Shown piece by piece: positions 10,601 through 22,657 of a DNA stretch of 64,000 nt (within the stretch, counting starts at the first letter, position 1; each line of letters opens with the position of its first letter). Location of the stretch: contig NC_134458.1 in NCBI RefSeq assembly GCF_047948215.1, forward strand, positions 86,197,260 through 86,261,259, written 5' to 3'. Both the position numbers and the translations under genes were made by a program. The notes under the pieces were generated by a model. That model searched no databases and was not told the origin of the DNA. It saw only the letters and a program-made list of their open reading frames with translations. The DNA comes from Lycorma delicatula (lineage: Eukaryota > Arthropoda > Insecta > Hemiptera > Fulgoridae).

Positions 10601-13200
10601 TCCAGCCGCGTAATTCAATCGTTATAATGCACCCATAGAAAAAGTTTTATTCTGTAATTGTTAATTTAGAGATTCCTGACCGATGGCGTATACATTTTAT
10701 CCATAAACTTTTTCTTTTAATTTATTCTAACATTAAGGCCGCCGCTTTGGATTCGATTTCATATTTTTAAATGGTCCTATCTGCATATATGACACACCAT
10801 TCCAAGTAAAAATTTACAAAAAAATCGATTGCGAACACCGCACATCTATACCACTATTCATTTTCATGAAATTTATCTATTAAAATGCCTGCTGACTGAA
10901 GGTACTTTTTTGGACAATTCCTAACCTAGAAAAAAAACTATTATTAAAAACGATTAGATTCATGAAAATTTATTTATCTGTTTTACATTCATTGATTTTC
11001 TCGTAAAATCCTTTGAACAATTTGAGCTAGCCAGCTGTTTACAAAGCTCTTGCAGCAGATATTGAAAACCTAAAGAACAGGATAATTGATGCGTTTCAGT
11101 CCCTTACCTGACATGCTTGTAAATTGAAAGACAACATTTCAAATTTGAATATATACTCTACTACTATTTAAAGATTCAATTTTGAGAAGTTGTACTCCTA
11201 ATAATATTAAAATTAACAAAGTAATAAAAAATATTCAAGGTTTTTTTTATCAGCTTTAGATTTAAAAGTTAATAGAAATGGTTTCAATTTCAGAAAAGGG
11301 GAACGAATTTTATTTTTACCTGATTTTTTTTATTGCTAATTAATCAATAAGAACCTCATACAATAAATTTTTTAATGATTAATATCTTTAAAACTGATAG
11401 AAACATCGATGCGTGGTTTTTTCTGTTGATTTTTTATCCAAATTTGACAGTGAAATTATGTGTCATAAATATGGCCTTAGTGCCATAAAAAAGTTAAATC
11501 TAATATTTGGGCAAAATTTTAGAATAGGTTAAAAAATAGTATTTATGTCCAAAATAATATGAAAGAGGTCAGGATTTCTCAGAATTAACTAGAAAAAAAT
11601 AGAGAGGAACTTACTGTATATATTGTATGTTACGCACCGCAAGAAAAATAGTAAGTGACTTAAAAATGCCACGCTTACTAAAGAAAGTGAGGAATGAAGT
11701 AGGTTTTTAACTGGCTAACTATTTATCCGTTTTCTATATCACCCTTGTCTTTCTTCATTTTTTACTTTGTAATTGCCAGCTGATTTTTATACAGATTATA
11801 AATATTCTCTCATCTTTTTCAATATTTTAGAACAGTCTTTCTTAAGTAATTAATTATAATTTAATAAATAAATTAAACAAATAATAACAAAGAATTAATA
11901 ATAATAATAACAGACTTTCTTTAAATCGTTTTTAAACAAGCCGTACATACGCGTTCCAATTCCAGTTTAAAATCCAATTATAATTTAAGATTTGTTTATG
12001 TGATCAACGTTAAAAAAATCACACTTTAATGGTTGTTGTGAAGAAGAAAGTATTAAATTCATGTTAGAAATTAATGATGTTATATCGTGTGTTTAAATTT
12101 CCCTACACACGCATATTTTCTTTCAAATCTGGAGGACAAATCCTCTACGTAGCTGGGTCATCTCTTAAATTGATAAAAGAAAAATACTTTCGATACAAAC
12201 AAAATAAAAATTAAATTAACGTACAAGTTTAATATGAGTAACTAGAAGAAAACTTCAATTTACATTGCGGCCTTAAACCACACAATTCTAAACAATTAGA
12301 ATTACCGTGTCAGAAATAATTAAAAATACAAGTACATGTAGAATTAAAATATTACTTTCGCTGGGAAGAAATTATGGAGAAAGGTATCCTTGTTACTTCC
12401 TGCCTGCAGTTCTTTCATTTTCGTTCTTTTAAATCGTATCTGAAAAATAATGAATCGCTTGATATATTAGCCTTAAGCATAACTGTATTTATCTGTTGAC
12501 AGGAAATTAAAAAAATAAATAAACAAAAATAAAACTTTTCTGATATGTCGGAAAGAATAGCATTAAAAGTGCGTAACAATATTAATAAGACGAAGGAAAA
12601 AATGTGGATTAAAGCCAGCATCCCACCAAGATAATGACTAATAATAATATTCCAAGACGCAGCACGAGTCCTAACCGCTAAGAAAATTTGGCAAGTTATG
12701 TAGTAATAATTCATTACACTACATCACCCTATCGCTTTAAAACGATTTTTATTTAAATTTATAGGATCATACCTGTTAACTACCTTTAAAGGATGTCCCT
12801 TATTTAGCGTCGTATCTATTAAATTTTACATTTTATAGAATTCCCTATTAAACCCGAACGGTCAATGTATTTTTGCAACTAGGTTAACCAAGTCTATCTG
12901 CATCACCACTCGAATTAATTTTCTCTCTCGGAGCAAACATGTCATGACACCTATGACGTCAGGCAGTCAGGGTATGATTGCGAATAGAAACTTTGCTTTT
13001 GACATCATTCATTTTATTATTTTCCTCGTGTAATAGAGCTCGGTAAGATTACGATACTACAGTCGGTTACACTACATCATTAAATATAACTAAAAAAAGG
13101 TTATTCGTACACCATCATTTGATTAATTTAGGTTTAGCTTGGTTGACTACATCTTAAAGATCTACATTTTATTAGTGTATTTAAAGATCTAGTTTAGCCT

Positions 13201-13385
13201 GCTGATGTAGTAGTTAGGAGTCTGGTTTCTAGATCAGCAGTTCTCGGATTCAAATCCTCCTCTCAAAGGTCTTCCATTTTTCCAGTAACCATTTGATTCA
13301 TCTCAAATTCGTTTTACATATCGTGTGTCTATTACAGATCGTAAAAATAAAATAAATAATTGTTAATTTAATACCAGAAGATAGA
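13201..13385 (+). mobile_element. SINE-like repeat family B, copy 1
   Basis: The head is tRNA-like: a box A-like TGTAGTAGTTAGGAG and a box B-like GGATTCAAATCC about 35 bp downstream, consistent with an internal RNA polymerase III promoter. The body runs into an A-rich GTAAAAATAAAATAAATAAT segment. The similarity with copy 2 (14671 onward) covers about 185 bp with two differences and continues past the A-rich part into TACCAGAAGATAGA. That means the true tail is unusual or that a larger unit was duplicated. No clear target duplication was found. Confidence 0.75.
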
Positions 13386-14670
13386 ATAGCAAATGAGATT
13401 TTTAAACGGAGATAAATGAAGACTGGCATAGAAAAGAAAGGAATGAAATGAAATGAATAGTCACAAGATTGTCGAATGACCGATAATTAACAGCAATTTC
13501 ATAGGTAAAAGAGGAAAAACATTTAATAAAAGTAGATAATAGGGTATATATAATTTTGTTCAACTCAATGATTATCGTTCACAGTGAAATCGACATCCTT
13601 ATTGGAGAAAAACCTATTACAAGCTAGACATTTTGTATGAAACAGAATATCCGATTAAAAGTTGTTTCGTTTTCTATATTTATATAATAAATAGTAATAT
13701 TTATAAATAATAAGTAGAAGGTAAATATAGGATTTGATTAAAATCTGTATGAAACGTTTCGTATTTGATCCGACAGGTGAGATTTATATATGACATTGTT
13801 ATTAATTCTCCTGCGACACAAAATCCCTTCATTTAATATCTAACTGTCAATCATTTAGGAATTACAGTGATGTAAATATGATAAACAAAGAACGTAAAAA
13901 AATAATCGTTAGAAAAAAATTATACGAGTATTGTATTTTAGCATATTTCATGTAAAAAAATGATATCGTTTAATTATCATTTTTAAAAAGAACACTTAAA
14001 AAGAAAAACAATTTTTAAATTAGTTATAAAAATAGATTGATTTGGTTTTACATAACGAAGCAATAATTTGAAAATTGTTAACCAAAAGGTTTTATTAGTA
14101 AAAGGCAAACAAGGGTCGTAATAATCCAAGGACTATACAAAAAGCAGGGAACTGATCAAATGTTTATTACATGACTAACGCCAGGTGGACTGATTAAAAT
14201 TGCTTGCGACTAAAAATAAATGTGAGATGTATTAATACGTAATAACTTACGATTTTTATTTTCTTTTTTATATAACATACAACTTTATTAAACACAATCG
14301 TAAATAAGAATTAAGTTTTGCTAAGCGGTTAAAAAATAAAATCAATAAGAAACATTCAAAACCCATTGCATAAAATAAAAATCTATACTAAGTACCCATT
14401 TCGACTGTTAAACAGTAGTCCTCAGAAACATACAAAATAAATGAGTATAAAAAATATACAAAAAAAATACACTACATCCCCAGATAATTACAAATATTTT
14501 CATTAACACAAGAAAACTTTTGTTTTTATTTCTTCACAGGGCGTATAATTTGTATTTTTTAAAAAAAATTTATTTTTAATTTTAGTTTTAAATGTGACCG
14601 TTATAAATCAGATAAAAATAATATTAAATTTCTAGCACTTTTGTCTTATAAAAAAAAAAAAAAATTTGCT
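13386..14670. other. AT-rich spacer between the two family B copies
   Basis: No gene or repeat that I can support, apart from A and T runs. It is not duplicated elsewhere in the window as far as I can see. Confidence 0.5.
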
Positions 14671-14853
14671 GTTGATGTAGTAGTTAGGAGTCTGGTTTCT
14701 AGATCAGCAGTTCTCGGATTCAAATCCTCCTCTCAAAGGTCTTCCATTTTTCCAGTAACCATTTGATTCATCTCAAATTCGTTTTACATATCGTGTGTCT
14801 ATTACAGATCGTAAAAATAAAATAAATAATTGGTAATTTAATACCAGAAGATA
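14671..14853 (+). mobile_element. SINE-like repeat family B, copy 2, interrupted by a MITE
   Basis: Nearly identical to 13201-13385 (T for C near the start, G for T in the tail). Its last bases, CCAGAAGATA, are separated from the continuing GAA by the MITE at 14854-15350. The intact sister copy reads CCAGAAGATAGAA, so it serves as an empty site and fixes the MITE boundary. Confidence 0.8.
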
Positions 14854-15350
14854 GATTTCTGCCAAATTGATTTTTATTTTGTCTTCCTTTGGAAAGCTTT
14901 TAAGCTTTCCCCTATATTATATTATTTTAATATTTATTTTATAAAAAACAAATATAAAATACTCTACATATAAAAATATTAACACATTACCCTATTCGGC
15001 GCCGATATTTTTTTTTTTTTTTTTTTTCTTTTGTCTTATTTTTGTCATCGGGAGAATAATAAGAAAAAAGTGAAATTTGCTGTTTTTTAATAGTTAAATG
15101 TTTTAGTTAAATTATCAAAGATAAATTTGAACAGAGTAGAAGGTTGCATTAAATAATCGGTGTATGTGCATAAATATTTTTGTTATTCTGATAATGGCTT
15201 AGCGCCGAATAGGGTAATGTGTTAATATTTTTATATGTAGAGTATTTTATATTTGTTTTTTATAAAATAAATATTAAAATAATATAATATAGGGGAAAGC
15301 TTAAAAGCTTTCCAAAGGAAGACAAAATAAAAATCAATTTGGCAGAAATC
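14854..15350. mobile_element. MITE with perfect 149-bp terminal inverted repeats
   Basis: The left arm 14854-15002 starts GATTTCTGCCAAATTGATTT and is the exact reverse complement of the right arm 15202-15350; I compared them base by base and found no mismatch. TA flanks both sides (14852-14853 and 15351-15352). The interior of about 200 bp contains a T run at about 15010-15028 and no reading frame of interest. TA duplication suggests mobilisation by a Tc1/mariner-superfamily transposase. The arms end internally with CCCTATTCGGCGC, a GC island in AT-rich arms. Identical arms indicate a recent insertion or strong selection or conversion for foldback structure. Confidence 0.9.
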
Positions 15351-15352
15351 TA

Positions 15353-17205
15353 GAAGTCAGACTGTCATCTAACCTTGTATAAAAATTTAATATATTTTCG
15401 TCTCGACATCGTCCAAAATATCGTAGACTCTTGATATCATTTTGAATTAGTGTTGTATTAGCCGTAACGTACACAATCAAAATTAGAATGTTAAGAACGC
15501 TGTAATTTCGCTCTGGAGATATTTGAACGACACCGGATGATGAGAGACATTCATGCGTTAACTGTTGTGCACCATATACAAAAGGGCAAATGGTGGTAAT
15601 AAATGTTTGCATATTACGTTTGACATAACGATGAACTATTTTATTATCTCATTATATAAGAGAAAATTTCCTAAGACGGTTCAGAACCGTTTTTTATGTA
15701 ATTAATTTAAAATATACAATGTATTTAAATCAATGCCTTGATCGGTTTCAGAGAATTATTTTTGTTATAATAAAACGGTTATTGAAGGACAGTTACTTTC
15801 TTGGTTCTAATCTACGACCAAAGAACTTGTTAGCGCTCGAAATTACTGCCGCTTTACTTTAATAACTGAAATACTTTTTTCCAGTATATACAATCTAGTA
15901 ACGTGGCATGCGATTATACTGTAAATATCTAACTGAATGAGTACAGTGCGTACAATCTAAAAGAACTTTTCTATAACAACCTGTGACGGTAAAAGAAGTT
16001 CAACGACCTAACTGTAATAACAACATATTACACTTCGTCGCTGTTCATTAACGGTTCTTAAAAAATGTTTGCAAAATAATCTAATTAATTAATTTTTCCT
16101 TAATTGAATTTTACGTTCCTCACAATTAAATTTTACTATAACCGATCTGTAAATAACAATCCAAAAATAATAGATTTAATCTTTAATCTTTTAAATTATG
16201 TACTTTCATTCAAGGCTAATTATGAATTTTTTACGTGTTACTTTTCAATAACAGATGATATTCTGCCTCCTAGACAGGTACTTGACTCCAGCTACGGCAA
16301 TATTCCATTGCTATGTTATTTCCAATGTACTTATCAATTCCCACGTTATTTCTAAGCGTCTGCTGCTTAAATGTTTTCTTTATCTTTTTTACTTTCACCT
16401 TCTTTTATTACGTTTATTAAACTCTCCGTACGGCTTTAATAATTTGACACAATTTCTTCTTCGGATTGTAGGGAGTATAGCTATAAAAATAAACAAATAA
16501 AAAATGAGTGCTATAAATCAAATCTACACATTTATAATCGCTTTCAAAACAATTAAATAACGTCTTTTATTACCGTAACGTTCAATAAGTATACAACTGC
16601 TCACCTAAAAAAGCGAAACTAAGAGGTGATGATTTGTATCCCTTTCACCGATATACGCCGACTAGAACACACTGTGAGAAGGAGGAACGGTAATATACAA
16701 GGCGTTCATAAACGGTAACACCTGAAAGTATGGAAAGAAAGACAAGGATGATATGATTTGCTTCTCCTTCTTAGAAAAGGGATGAAGCGATTTAATTTGA
16801 TACCTTCCCAGACTTCTGTCGTGACAACAGTCGTCATGAGTGGCGAATGTTTATGAGAAATGAAGTCAATATACTTCCCCTATCTGTCAGTCTACTTCGG
16901 GCAGGTCCATTTTAATTAACTTCCTTTTTGTAAGTTAACTTGGGACTGAAGATATTTTCTTCTACTCTCTTCAGTGCGTCTTCTTGGACGAGTACGTTAC
17001 CGACTGCGCATTCTAGATAGTTTTTTTGCTTCAATACAGTAGTGTTCTCATCATCTCTACTTCACGAAAAAAGAAAAAGAATAAAATTGTTTCACGTTAC
17101 TTAATCGGTTCATTACTTTTCTCTGTTACAATTAGTATTAGCTGGATGTTGAACCGTGCAGATAAACTTTTTTTTCTATTTGAACCGTATATATGTATAG
17201 GTGTC
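15353..17205. other. AT-rich region, no gene
   Basis: No coding region, RNA gene or repeat was recognised. Short open frames (for example minus strand 15612-15334 and plus strand 16104-16355) lack domains and have compositions like the surrounding DNA. Confidence 0.5.
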
Positions 17206-17207
17206 CC

Positions 17208-19526
17208 ACGAAAAACGAAGAAACTTTCAGGACATGTTCTACTGGTAAAAATAATTAAAAAATGCACATAAACATAGGTCTGGAAACGCCTTGTTTTTGA
17301 GTTACAGCTAGCGAAAAATTTCGCCCGGATTTCAGGCCGAGCGAAAAAGAAGCCGTACTGTAATTTTTGGGACCCAAAATTATGGAGTAAACATGATCCT
17401 TTCTTGTGTAATTTGAGCTACGAAATAAGATAAAACAAGTCGCAGAACTGTAACTCCAGTAGATTTTAAGATATCCGACGTTAAACTCAAAATGCAGTGT
17501 CGAAAAACAAGTTTTTTTTTAGTTTTGCAGTACAATAGCTTTGTTAAATGACTAATAAATAGCGAAGATTTAGTAACAAAACTGGTAGAGAATTTAATTC
17601 TGAGAAAATTAATGTATACAGCCGATAGAAAATGAATAAGAATTTAAAAAAAAAGAAGTTTTTTATTAAAACAAAACAGAGAAAAATAGATAGTAAATAC
17701 TATTATTCTTTTTGTACCAAATAAACAATCTTTTTAAAAACAAAAATGCTAATTGCTGAATTAATAGTTAATTAAAAGAAATACAAAATTTATAAAACAA
17801 TATTTTAGCTGTGGATATTCAATAATTGACACAGACAAAAAGTAATAATTACGTAGAAACTAAACTGAAATGTGTGGTACTTTTGAAATATTTAAAAAAA
17901 TTTTATTATAGGTTGACAATACTAACAGCTGGTCAACAATGAAAACTGTGCACTTCGTTTGAATCCGTTGTCATAAATTATCGTACGTATAAAGGAAGTG
18001 TAGTATTATCATAATCGTAGTATAAAAATGCCGTTTCAATTTCGTAACGAGGAATATGTCTATATAATTATTGCTTATGGATTTTGTAACGGATATTCTG
18101 AAGCTGCATGACGTGAATATCAGGAGAGATATCCTAGAAGGCGGATTCCAAACACGAAAAGCTTTTCTTCGGTATATCGACATTTATGAACGAAAGGGTC
18201 ATTTCCAACGTGTTCATTTTCTGTTGACAAGTAAATCGTCGTATTAATGATGAACATCGTGCGATTTAGCATCCCGGCACTAGTAGAAGGCGAATTTCAT
18301 GTCGCACTGGTTTGTCTAAAAACAACGTGTGGCGCATCATACGGAAAGAAAATCTTTATCCTTTCCGCTTGCAGAAGGTTCAAAATTTCCGGTCAACATA
18401 TTATCCCCGGTGATTAAACTTGTGTCATTGGCTTCTAGACAACGCTGATAATGTAATTTTATTTACTGATGTAGCCACTTTTACGAGGAACGGAGTCTTC
18501 AGTTCTAAAAATAGTCATTTACAGGGCAAAGACAGTCCATATAGTACCGTGGAAACTAGATTTCACATTAATGTTTGGTGTGACATATGAGAAAATTCTG
18601 GGACCGTTTGTTTTCAATGAAAATCTTACGGGAGAAGCATACGTTCAATTCTTGAAAAATAATTTCCGGGCTCTTTTGGAGGATGTACTTTTACAAATTA
18701 GATTGAACATGATTTTCAGCACGATGATGCAACGTCGCATTTTTCTTATACCAACAAAAAGTTAATACTAAAGAAGAGTTACTCATTAAAATACGAAATG
18801 CTATTGAATTTATACGAAACGATCCTGAGATGATACAGAAAGTCACCGAAATATTTTACGTCGGACAGTGCTGTGTACATTGTGAAGGAGGGAATTTCGG
18901 ACAACTACTGTAATTGAGGTTTGTTATTCTGATACCATTCGTCATTTCATATATTTTATTTTTTCTTTGCTATAGTAACAATGTTTATTAGATACAGAAA
19001 GAATAATACGATTTTCAGTCTATTTTGCTTCAATAAAAAAAACAATTTTTAAAATTCTTTATTTGTTTTTTATCGACTGTATGTACATTAATTTTCACAG
19101 AATTAAATTCTCTACAGGTTTTTTTACTAAATCTATTGCATTTATTAGCCGTTTAACAAACTATTGTATTAAACACCTAAGAAAAAAACTTGTTTTTCGA
19201 CACCGAATTTTGTGTCTTACGTCGGATATCTTAAAAACTACTGGAATTACAGTTCTGGGACCTGTTTATCCTATTTTCCAGCTCAAATTACATAAAACAC
19301 CACCAATTTTACTTCTTTATTTGGGTCCCGAAAAAATAGGGCTTCTTTTTATTAGAAGAGCTGAAATCCGGGCGAATTCTTCAGCTAGCTATAACTCGAA
19401 AACTAAGCGTTTCCAGACCTATGTTTACATGATTAATTTGTGATCTACTTGTAGACCTATGTTTTATTTTTCTCATTATTTTCACCAGTAGCACGCATCC
19501 TGAAAGTTTCTTCTTGGGACACTGTA
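17208..19526 (+). mobile_element. Tc1/mariner-superfamily element with long (about 450 bp) inverted repeats
   Basis: The left end reads TATAGGTGTCCCACGAA and the right end, reverse complemented, TATACAGTGTCCCAAGAA, with TA duplicates at the outer edges. Similarity between the ends goes far inward: the shared ATAGGTCTGGAAACGC, TCGCCCGGATTTC, GTCGAAAAACAAGTTTTTTT and GTAGAGAATTTAATTCTG occur in order. The inverted repeats therefore span about 17208-17655 and 19045-19526, with visible substitutions and indels. The decayed transposase lies between. Most Tc1/mariner elements have terminal repeats of 20-250 bp, so these are long. Internal limits are by eye. Confidence 0.82.
18028..18913 (+). pseudogene. 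Transposase pseudogene of the DUF4817/IS630-like insect group
   Basis: From the ATG at 18028 the frame reads FRNEEYVYIIIAYGFCNGYS, stops at a TGA, and continues RRRIPNTKSFSSVYRHL. This is the N-terminal DUF4817-type helix-turn-helix region found in many arthropod Tc1/mariner-like transposases. KNNVWRIIRKENLYPFRLQK, the second HTH, follows near 18320. In the catalytic part FTDVATFTRNGV gives the first Asp, and QHDDATSHF (expected QHDGAPPHF) gives the second near 18720. The following block with the third acidic residue is deleted: the text jumps to VNTKEELLIKIRNAIEFIR, the C-terminal region, ending at TAA 18911-18913. Several stops and frameshifts are present. Confidence 0.78.
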
Positions 19527-20590
19527 TATTTATTCTTTATTTTTTCGTGATATATAAAATCCTTGATTGTAAAATAACGCCTAGATTTACAGTTCTTTGG
19601 ACATACTAAGAAAGTACATTGTAACAGTAAGAATGCGTAGGCCTACTTCATGAGAGATTATAAAAAAGTGACGGCTTTGAACGAATCCGAAAAGCTTAGA
19701 TCCACATTTTATGTACTTAGGTTAAAGAAAAATTACGCAAATCTTAAATCGCTTAACTTATGATAATACCTACGACTGAATTTTCCTTCTTAAAAAAGTG
19801 TTCATTTATTTCTTAATATATGACGACTACATGATTTCGATATTCCTTTCTCTAATTTTAAAATCTATATTCTGAAAGCCTTGACAGCTTCAAACTTATA
19901 TTCAATTTCAGTTTATATATTCACTAATTATATATAATTAAAACAAGGAAATAAACCATTGTAACTCGTTCATCTATTTATTTTTTTATCGAATTCTTTC
20001 CTTGTACAATCTGATTAAAAAATGCGCTATAATAACATTCTCTTCAAAAATAATTATCAAGAATTTTTGACAATAAAAGGAAAACTTCTGTACTATTTAA
20101 ACTTCGTTGTTTAATAATAAAAATAAATCTCTGCCCAGATTGAGCCGATCGGAAATAATTGTATATTTAATTAATATATTTGACTTCACCTTAGAGTTTT
20201 AAATTTCACGAGTAAGTTTTCTATGTTTCTTTACGGTTTACTGAACTACAGAAAACTCTGGTTTATATCGGTCTTAAGTTGGTAAACAACTTAGCATCTT
20301 CGGAGAAGGTATTCAAATGGCTGTAGATTTACGAATTTTGTAGATATTCGAAGTCTTTCGGAATATAAGAATAAGTCAGACGACGTAAAGGAAGTGGTTT
20401 ATTTTTAAATGAGAAGTATAGATTAGGTTGTTTTAAAATTAAACAGCAATGGATGTTGGAAATATGAAGTACGTAGAAAGTTATTGTAAGTGTTTGTTGA
20501 CTCTTCAGTGACAGGATAATTTAATCTTACGTTTAATGACAGTTTATTTAATCTGCCAGAATACGTATTTGTACTCTTTAAAAAAAATGC

Positions 20591-20591
<1 letters not shown>

Positions 20592-20622
<31 letters not shown>
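20592..20622. repeat. (AT)n microsatellite
   Basis: About 15 AT units. Confidence 0.95.
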
Positions 20623-20627
<5 letters not shown>

Positions 20628-22580
20628 GCAATGAATTAATTTTATTACCTATAACAAATCATTTTAATGTTCTAATTGAAAAGTATTAGTTAGATCCTAA
20701 GCTCACCTCCTTAATAAAATCACTCAATCAATCAATCAACTTTATCCATTTACCTGTGTGTTAAAAGAAGTTTATATTCATTGAAGTTGATTAAAATGGA
20801 AAAGACGTATGTCAGCAATTATTTTCTTGTAATAAAATGATTGTGATTTATCCACAATGAAAGAACGAAATAAAAAAAATGTAGAAAAAAAGGGAGAAAG
20901 GTAATAAGATAAAAAAAAGGCAGTGGCTCTGGGTAGCACTATTCAATTCCAAACAACCATGTTGTTGTCTTGGTAGTCATATGTTCAATAAATTATTTAC
21001 AGGTTAGTTTGTATATTGTGTTGCGTTATGTAATAATGACACACTGCCTCTGTACACAATACAATCAGTATTTAATTGATGTTAGCTGTGGCGGTGTTGT
21101 ATTTAATATATTCAACGTACCAATAACACAAATCAAATTAATGACTTTTTTTATCCTTGATACCATTGTGTGATAGTTTATCAAATATTATTTACTTAAA
21201 AATAAATGTCAAATAAATTTTATCGATAAATGATGTAGGTGTTTATAGAAACAGGTGAAATACTGCTTTTCCGTAGTTTATAATTCGTTCCAATCCCTTC
21301 GTTTCAGGAAATACATGAAAACGACCTTGAAACAAGAACGAAAAGGTTATGAAGTTTGGTGTCATGTGATGGAATCGAATTTCCCATATCCTTTCAAAAT
21401 TTCACATCGATTTACTATATACCTGGAAATACCAAAAAATTTTATTGACAATAATTTACAGAATGGCCGGACTATGTGAAAAAACTTTGAATGTTTTTTA
21501 TAAGACTATTAAAAGAATTTTTCAATATTTATAACTTTTTTGGAATTTTATTTTTAGATACTTTTATGTTGCAAATATATTTATATTTATTTTTCATTAA
21601 AGAGAGTACAATTTAAATGCAAAGAAAAATGTCCAGCTACATTTTAGCTATTCGCAAATTATATAATAAAATACGATTAAATTTCAAAAATGAATTGACA
21701 AATCCGCTACAACTTGTTAAAACTTTTCGTAAAAAAAAAAATTCCAAACTGAAGTATGTTTTAAAAAAATTACTTATAAAATCTATACACCAACCACAAT
21801 TTTAAGTAGGGAATAAAAAATAATTTAAACCGTATCATTCCATTTGTAGCTAATTTTTTTAACGATGTGACAGAATACTAGTATACCTCCAGATGATACA
21901 GAAAATCATCATGAACTAAGGGGTTGATATTTAGATTACTTAACAGATCCTTCTTCAGTAGTTATGTGAAATACGTTAATTGAAATTCTCCATTTAATGG
22001 TATAAAAAGTTCAACAATTTTAAGCAAAAATAAAAAAAAACCTAAAAATAATTAAAAATAGATAAACAAACAAAATATAATTCAAAATAACAGGCAAATA
22101 ATTACTCCTTCAACATAGATATAATATCATACTGATAAAGAGGAAAGGTGCCGCGAATTCAAACTAAAAAATAAATGATAAAAAAAACCTTAAAAAAGCT
22201 TATACAATCGTAAAACTTATTTTTATCGTAAAAATCTGATATGTATTTTAATTTTCCAGAAAAACTCCGGAAAAATTTCTTAAATATCAGAATAATAAAA
22301 TATCATTTTTGTGGACAAATTGTCAGATAAGTTTTCTTAGTCTGTGATTAGCAATTAATTTTCTAATATAAGAGATTTGAAAAAATACTTCAATTATAGT
22401 AAGCGTTAGGAAAGCAAAAGCTCGTCTTTAAAGACATCTTACGAAAAATTAATAAAAGAAATCGAGTTTCATACCGGAGTAACAATTGTTCTTTTCTGCG
22501 TTATTGTTGTTAGTAACAATTTATTGGAGGATTACATTATGTAGGAATTACGGAAATACTCATAAAAAGCATCTGTTTTT

Positions 22581-22657
22581 TTGTGTGATTTTGTTTCACA
22601 CAAAAGAGCCACTTTCACTGAAGAGCCAAATTTATTCAAATTTGGCTCTTCAGTGAA
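22581..22657. repeat. Two adjacent hairpins, one with perfect 20-bp arms
   Basis: TTCACTGAAGAGCCAAATTT (22614-22633), loop ATTC, then the exact reverse complement (22638-22657). Immediately upstream is a smaller hairpin, TTGTGTGA with 7-nt loop and TCACACAA (22581-22603). AAGAGCC also occurs just before the big hairpin. No terminal duplication marks a transposon. Confidence 0.85.

Larger units (their letters stand above)
5713..13200. other. Long AT-rich stretch, no gene recognised
   Basis: Seven and a half kilobases without a coding region that I can support. It holds two long AT microsatellites, the hairpins listed separately, and many A or T homopolymer runs. The open frames here are short, A+T-driven and without domain motifs. 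Introns or distal regulatory DNA cannot be excluded. Confidence 0.5.

Noticed and set aside
12415..12714. Minus-strand frame of 99 codons
   Set aside because: A+T-driven, no domain, no supporting start or splice signals; likewise the frames at 9883-10167 and 15334-15612.
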